A DNA stretch of 7,638 nt. It comes from a bacterium. GTDB lineage: Bacteria > BMS3Abin14. Under the pieces are notes generated by a model. That model did not search any database. It was not told the DNA's origin and was given only the letters and a program-made list of their open reading frames with translations. The position numbers and the translations under genes are program-made. Of this stretch, positions 5,357 through 7,638 are shown piece after piece. The stretch is taken from positions 1-7,638 of the forward strand of contig JALHUC010000170.1 of NCBI GenBank assembly GCA_022865845.1, written 5' to 3'. The number at the start of each line of letters is the position of its first letter. Positions within the stretch are counted from its first letter, which is position 1.

Positions 5357-6052
5357 TTAGACTCGATTCAACAATCGTCTAATTTCTTTCTTCCTTCCCC
5401 TCAGTTCCTTCATTTTGGCGGAGTCCTTAGCGGCAATAGCGGCCAGGATCTGGGACTGCAGGGCCCTCTTCTCCAGCTTCAGGGCCGGGAGATCATGTTT
5501 CGCCCTGAGCCTGGTCTGGGCTTTAGTCAGCACGATCTCCTTGACCTTAGGCTCAGGTTCGGGAGCGGGGGCTGCCTTTTTCGGCTCGGGTGCTGCCTCT
5601 ACTTCAGGCTCGGGCTCTGCCTCAGGGGCAGCTTCTATAGCCGGTTCTTCAGTCCCGCTTTCAGCGGGACCTTCTTCAACAGGAGCGGCCTCTTCCGGAG
5701 CAGCTTCTACTTCAGGCTCGGGCTCTGACTCCGGAGCAGCTTCCATAGCTGGCTCTTCAATCCCGCTTTCAGCGGGACCTTCTTCTTCCGGTGCGGCCTC
5801 TTCCGGAGCAGCTTTTACTTCAGGCTCGGGCTCTGGCTCAGGGGCTGCCTCAACCTCAGGCGCTGCTTCCACTTCAGGTGCGGGCTCGGGTACGGCTTCA
5901 ACTTCGGGCTCTGGTGCCGGTGCGTCAGATGCTCCTGCGATAGCGGCAATAAGGTCGGCCTTCTTCATGGCGGAAATACCGGAAATACCACGCTCTTTGG
6001 CAATCTCCTTAAGTTCGGCCACCGTTTTGCTCTCAAGTTCCTTGACATCCAT
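5357..6052 (-). CDS. Rho_N (SAP-like) domain protein with Pro/Glu/Ala repeat linker
   Basis: This 231-residue protein has three parts. Residues 1-40 (ESKTVAELKEIAKERGI, then SAMKKADLIAAI) form a helical Rho termination factor N-terminal-like domain, a small nucleic-acid-binding fold. Residues about 43-170 are an acidic low-complexity linker rich in Pro, Glu and Ala, containing a 36-residue unit twice in tandem (74-109 and 110-145) and a partial third. Residues about 171-231 are basic and helical (LRAKHDLPALKLEKRALQ, ELRGRKKEIRRLL) and look like a coiled coil or a second RNA/DNA-binding helix. The start is ATG with AAAGGAG eight bases upstream; a strong terminator follows the stop. It may bind RNA or DNA, but no specific function can be named. 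There is no signal peptide or membrane segment. It is divergent from the YhcC-like gene with only 70 bp between. Confidence 0.85.
   Translation of the reverse strand: MDVKELESKTVAELKEIAKERGISGISAMKKADLIAAIAGASDAPAPEPEVEAVPEPAPEVEAAPEVEAAPEPEPEPEVKAAPEEAAPEEEGPAESGIEEPAMEAAPESEPEPEVEAAPEEAAPVEEGPAESGTEEPAIEAAPEAEPEPEVEAAPEPKKAAPAPEPEPKVKEIVLTKAQTRLRAKHDLPALKLEKRALQSQILAAIAAKDSAKMKELRGRKKEIRRLLNRV
5618..5833 (-). repeat. 108-bp tandem repeat inside the Rho_N gene
   Basis: Two in-frame 108-bp units (5726-5833 and 5618-5725) encode the 36-residue repeats. The shared segment CCCGCTTTCAGCGGGACC, which is itself a small hairpin, begins at 5654 and again at 5762. The high nucleotide identity indicates fairly recent duplication; length variation among strains is likely. 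Confidence 0.8.
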
Positions 6053-6122
6053 GGTGAACTCCTTTCAACATTCGATTATGAAATATATTCAGTATATAAA
6101 GTTCAAGCTCGGAAGAACGTAA
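6053..6122. promoter_or_regulatory. 70-bp AT-rich divergent promoter region
   Basis: This gap must hold promoters for both the Rho_N gene (minus) and the YhcC-like gene (plus). It is markedly AT-rich around 6070-6105 and contains -10-like words on the minus strand (TATACT, CATAAT) and TTGAAC, but no pair has ideal spacing. It is one of the few gaps without heptamer repeats. Confidence 0.45.
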
Positions 6123-7061
6123 ATGACTAACAGAACTGGGAAAAAGAGTCAACGCCCCTTTCTTTACCGCTCCCTGGCTTCCTACCTCAGGGAGGTTTTT
6201 GGCCAGACATTGAGAAAGGTATCGCTCGATCCCGGTTTTGGGTGTCCCAACCGGGACGGCACCATCGGTATGGACGGCTGCGCCTTCTGCAATATGGAAA
6301 GTTTTGTTCCGAGCCATGTGCGGGCAGATGTGGACCCTGTTGAGCAAATTCGTCAGGCCAGGGAGGGGAAGGGGGACGAACCGTTCATTGCTTACCTGCA
6401 GGCTGGGACAGGAACTTACACGACGGCTGCCCGGTTCCGTGAAATGGTGGACAACATCTGCGGCCTTCCAGGCGTGACGGGCCTTTTCATCGGCACAAGG
6501 CCGGACTGCGTGGACGGCGAGATGCTGGATGTTCTGCGGCCCTGGCTTTACCGCAAACTGGTGTGGCTGGAACTGGGCCTTCAGTCGGCCAATGATGCTA
6601 CTTTGGACCGTATCGGACGGGGTCACAACGTGGAGAGCTTCTCCAAAGCCCGGGCACTTGCCTCAGATAGAGGAATCCCAGTGCTTGCCCACGTGATCCT
6701 GGGCCTTCCCGGAGAGGGACCGGAGGAGATGATGGGCACAGCTTCCTACCTGGCCAGGCAGAGGGTTGAGGGGGTTAAGATCCACCACCTTCAGGTGATC
6801 AGGGGGACCAGGATGGAGGAGCTGTTCCGGGCAGGAGAGGTCGTGCCGCTAACCATGGACTCCTACCCTGGACTGGTGGCCGGGTTCCTCGAAAGGCTGC
6901 CCCCCTTTACTGTCATCCAGCGGCTCGCGGCTGACGCTATGGGCGACCTTCTCATTGCTCCCCAGTGGCCGGATCGAGGAAAGGTGATCGAGACCATACG
7001 CGAATATATGCTGGAAGAGGGCAAGTGGCAGGGGAGACTTTACGAAAAAGGCAGTGTCTAG
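6123..7061 (+). CDS. Radical SAM protein, YhcC/TIGR01212 family
   Basis: This 312-residue cytoplasmic radical SAM protein matches the E. coli YhcC type. The cluster motif is C41-x11-C53-x2-C56 in GCPNRDGTIGMDGCAFCN, the family signature, with conserved AYLQAGTGTY, GLFIGTRPDCV, LELGLQSAND and HVILGLPGEG further on. The last is the usual radical SAM beta-strand glycine motif. Family members are Elp3/HemN-like in fold; their reaction is not established, so no substrate is assigned. The start is ATG with GGAAG seven bases upstream; the alternative starts downstream would cut into the conserved N-terminus (SLASYLREVFG). Length is normal. The last codons and the TAG stop lie within a heptamer repeat (7054-7067), so the C-terminal Ser-Val is probably repeat-derived. 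Confidence 0.93.
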   Translation: MTNRTGKKSQRPFLYRSLASYLREVFGQTLRKVSLDPGFGCPNRDGTIGMDGCAFCNMESFVPSHVRADVDPVEQIRQAREGKGDEPFIAYLQAGTGTYTTAARFREMVDNICGLPGVTGLFIGTRPDCVDGEMLDVLRPWLYRKLVWLELGLQSANDATLDRIGRGHNVESFSKARALASDRGIPVLAHVILGLPGEGPEEMMGTASYLARQRVEGVKIHHLQVIRGTRMEELFRAGEVVPLTMDSYPGLVAGFLERLPPFTVIQRLAADAMGDLLIAPQWPDRGKVIETIREYMLEEGKWQGRLYEKGSV

Positions 7062-7067
7062 TGTCTG
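7054..7067. repeat. Heptamer pair GTGTCTA / GTGTCTG across a stop codon
   Basis: The two 7-bp units differ at one base and span the TAG stop of the YhcC-like gene. GTGTCTA also occurs at 1728 and, inverted, at 1803-1809 with its next base. Confidence 0.6.
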
Positions 7068-7153
7068 GAAAAGTAGCAGTTCCTTTAAATTCGTTAAAAC
7101 CTGTCTCACAAAGGACCATAAGGAACGCATGAAATTTCTTTGATCTTAGATAT

Positions 7154-7169
7154 TGGTTCTTGGATTGCA
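7154..7169 (+). promoter_or_regulatory. Possible sigma-54 promoter
   Basis: TGGTTCT, four bases, then TTGCA gives the GG-N10-GC spacing required by sigma-54, with about nine of twelve consensus positions. It overlaps the sigma-70 candidate. Chance matches are common. Confidence 0.25.
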
Positions 7170-7188
7170 GCGCTTCATAGAATAGAAT
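7160..7188 (+). promoter_or_regulatory. Possible sigma-70 promoter for the FHA gene
   Basis: TTGGAT (7160-7165), a 17-bp spacer and TAGAAT (7183-7188, five of six matches to TATAAT). The predicted start near 7195 would place the whole hexamer array in the 5' untranslated region. Confidence 0.4.
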
Positions 7189-7200
7189 TCGATCTAAAGA

Positions 7201-7284
7201 CCTGGACCTGGACCTGGACCTGGACCTGGACCTGGACTAAGACTAGGACTAGGACTAGGACTAAGACTAGGACTAGGGCTTGGA
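7201..7284. repeat. Hexamer minisatellite: CCTGGA x6 then CTAGGA-type x8
   Basis: Fourteen 6-bp units in a row. The first six are perfect CCTGGA (7201-7236). The next eight are CTAGGA, CTAAGA, CTAGGG or CTTGGA variants (7237-7284). It ends nine bases before the FHA gene's ATG. The block structure suggests two expansions from related words. The units are multiples of three, so a frame through it stays open, but no start codon lies in the FHA frame upstream of 7294. Confidence 0.97.
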
Positions 7285-7293
7285 CAAAAACCT

Positions 7294-7638
7294 ATGACCT
7301 ACACAAAACGCATATCAGGCAAGGATGACGATCAGAAGGGCCGGGCGGTTCTCCGGATAAGGGAGGGTTCCGGCAAGGGGACCTCTGTTGAGTTCACCTC
7401 CACCTTGACCATCGGAAGCCGGCCGGACAGCGATCTACGTCTGGAGGACCCTACCGTTTCCAGGAAGCATGCCGAGATCTCCCGGACGGCTGAGGGGTTC
7501 CTGCTTCAGGATCTGGGCAGCACCAACGGGACCTCTCTCAACGGGGTCCGGGTGGACCGGGCCTACCTCAGGGATGGGGCCGTTGTCACTGTGGGCGAGA
7601 CCTCCATGATCTTCAGCACAGGCGCGGACATCGCTATG
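7294..7638 (+). CDS. FHA-domain protein, N-terminal part (cut by window edge)
   Basis: The first 115 residues are seen and the frame is open at the edge. Residues about 18-107 form a forkhead-associated domain, which binds phosphothreonine peptides: LTIGSRPDSDLRL (38-50), the core SRKH (56-59), and DLGSTNGTSLNG (73-84). Ser56, Arg57, His59 and Asn78 match the usual binding positions; the usual IGR is shifted to IGSR. ATG at 7294 is the first start in frame after a stop at 7195-7197. The only Shine-Dalgarno-like sequence is GGA at 7282-7284, which belongs to the last hexamer. In deltaproteobacteria such N-terminal FHA domains often head sigma-54 activators (FHA-AAA+-Fis), but nothing of the rest is in view, so that is only a guess. 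Confidence 0.9.
   Translation, partial: MTYTKRISGKDDDQKGRAVLRIREGSGKGTSVEFTSTLTIGSRPDSDLRLEDPTVSRKHAEISRTAEGFLLQDLGSTNGTSLNGVRVDRAYLRDGAVVTVGETSMIFSTGADIAM

Noticed and set aside
5415..6122. 235-codon plus-strand frame rich in Ser, Gly and Ala
   Set aside because: It is the antisense of the Pro/Glu/Ala repeat gene; low-complexity GC-rich coding keeps the opposite strand open. The minus-strand gene has the ribosome site, domain and terminator.
7140..7328. Open frame across the hexamer array encoding alternating Thr-Trp then Thr-Arg
   Set aside because: It starts at a TTG with no ribosome site, its content is only the translated hexamers, and it overlaps the FHA start in another frame. The frame is open because the repeat unit is a multiple of three.

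Overview
The window carries six complete genes and one gene cut by the right edge, on both strands. The gene set is an OFA-type major facilitator transporter, two iron-sulfur radical SAM proteins of types typical of anaerobes, a long-form HisG, a Rho_N-domain protein and an FHA-domain signalling protein. Together with fairly GC-rich coding DNA, this suggests a free-living Gram-negative anaerobe or facultative anaerobe of the former Deltaproteobacteria (Desulfuromonadota/Desulfobacterota-like). That placement is an inference from gene style; no rRNA or other phylogenetic marker was compared.

Layout, left to right: OFA-family MFS transporter (minus, 20-1282), preceded on its own strand by a leader of about 330 nt that can fold, and a good sigma-70 promoter (1635-1663). 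Next is a gap full of palindromes and 7-bp periodic repeats (1686-1877). A PflA-like radical SAM gene follows (minus, 1864-2769). A divergent gap with a perfect heptamer array leads to a YchF/OLA1-like gene (plus, 2947-3999) whose GTPase motifs are eroded. After more heptamers comes hisG (plus, 4142-5050), then a 306-bp gap ending in a strong two-way terminator (5295-5326). A Rho_N-domain protein with a Pro/Glu/Ala-rich internal repeat (minus, 5357-6052) lies divergent from a YhcC-type radical SAM gene (plus, 6123-7061). Last are a hexamer minisatellite (7201-7284) and the 5' part of an FHA-domain gene (plus, 7294 to the edge).

The genes do not form one pathway or one operon. Each sits in its own transcription unit or as one half of a divergent pair, and hisG stands apart from any other his gene. 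What unites the window is between the genes: almost every gap holds short tandem repeats with a 7-bp period, mostly degenerate and with a different word in each gap, often abutting or overlapping the stop codon of the upstream gene. This resembles the short tandemly repeated repetitive (STRR) heptanucleotides described in filamentous cyanobacteria. With the degenerate YchF-like protein and the folded transporter leader, this is the part of the window most worth following up.
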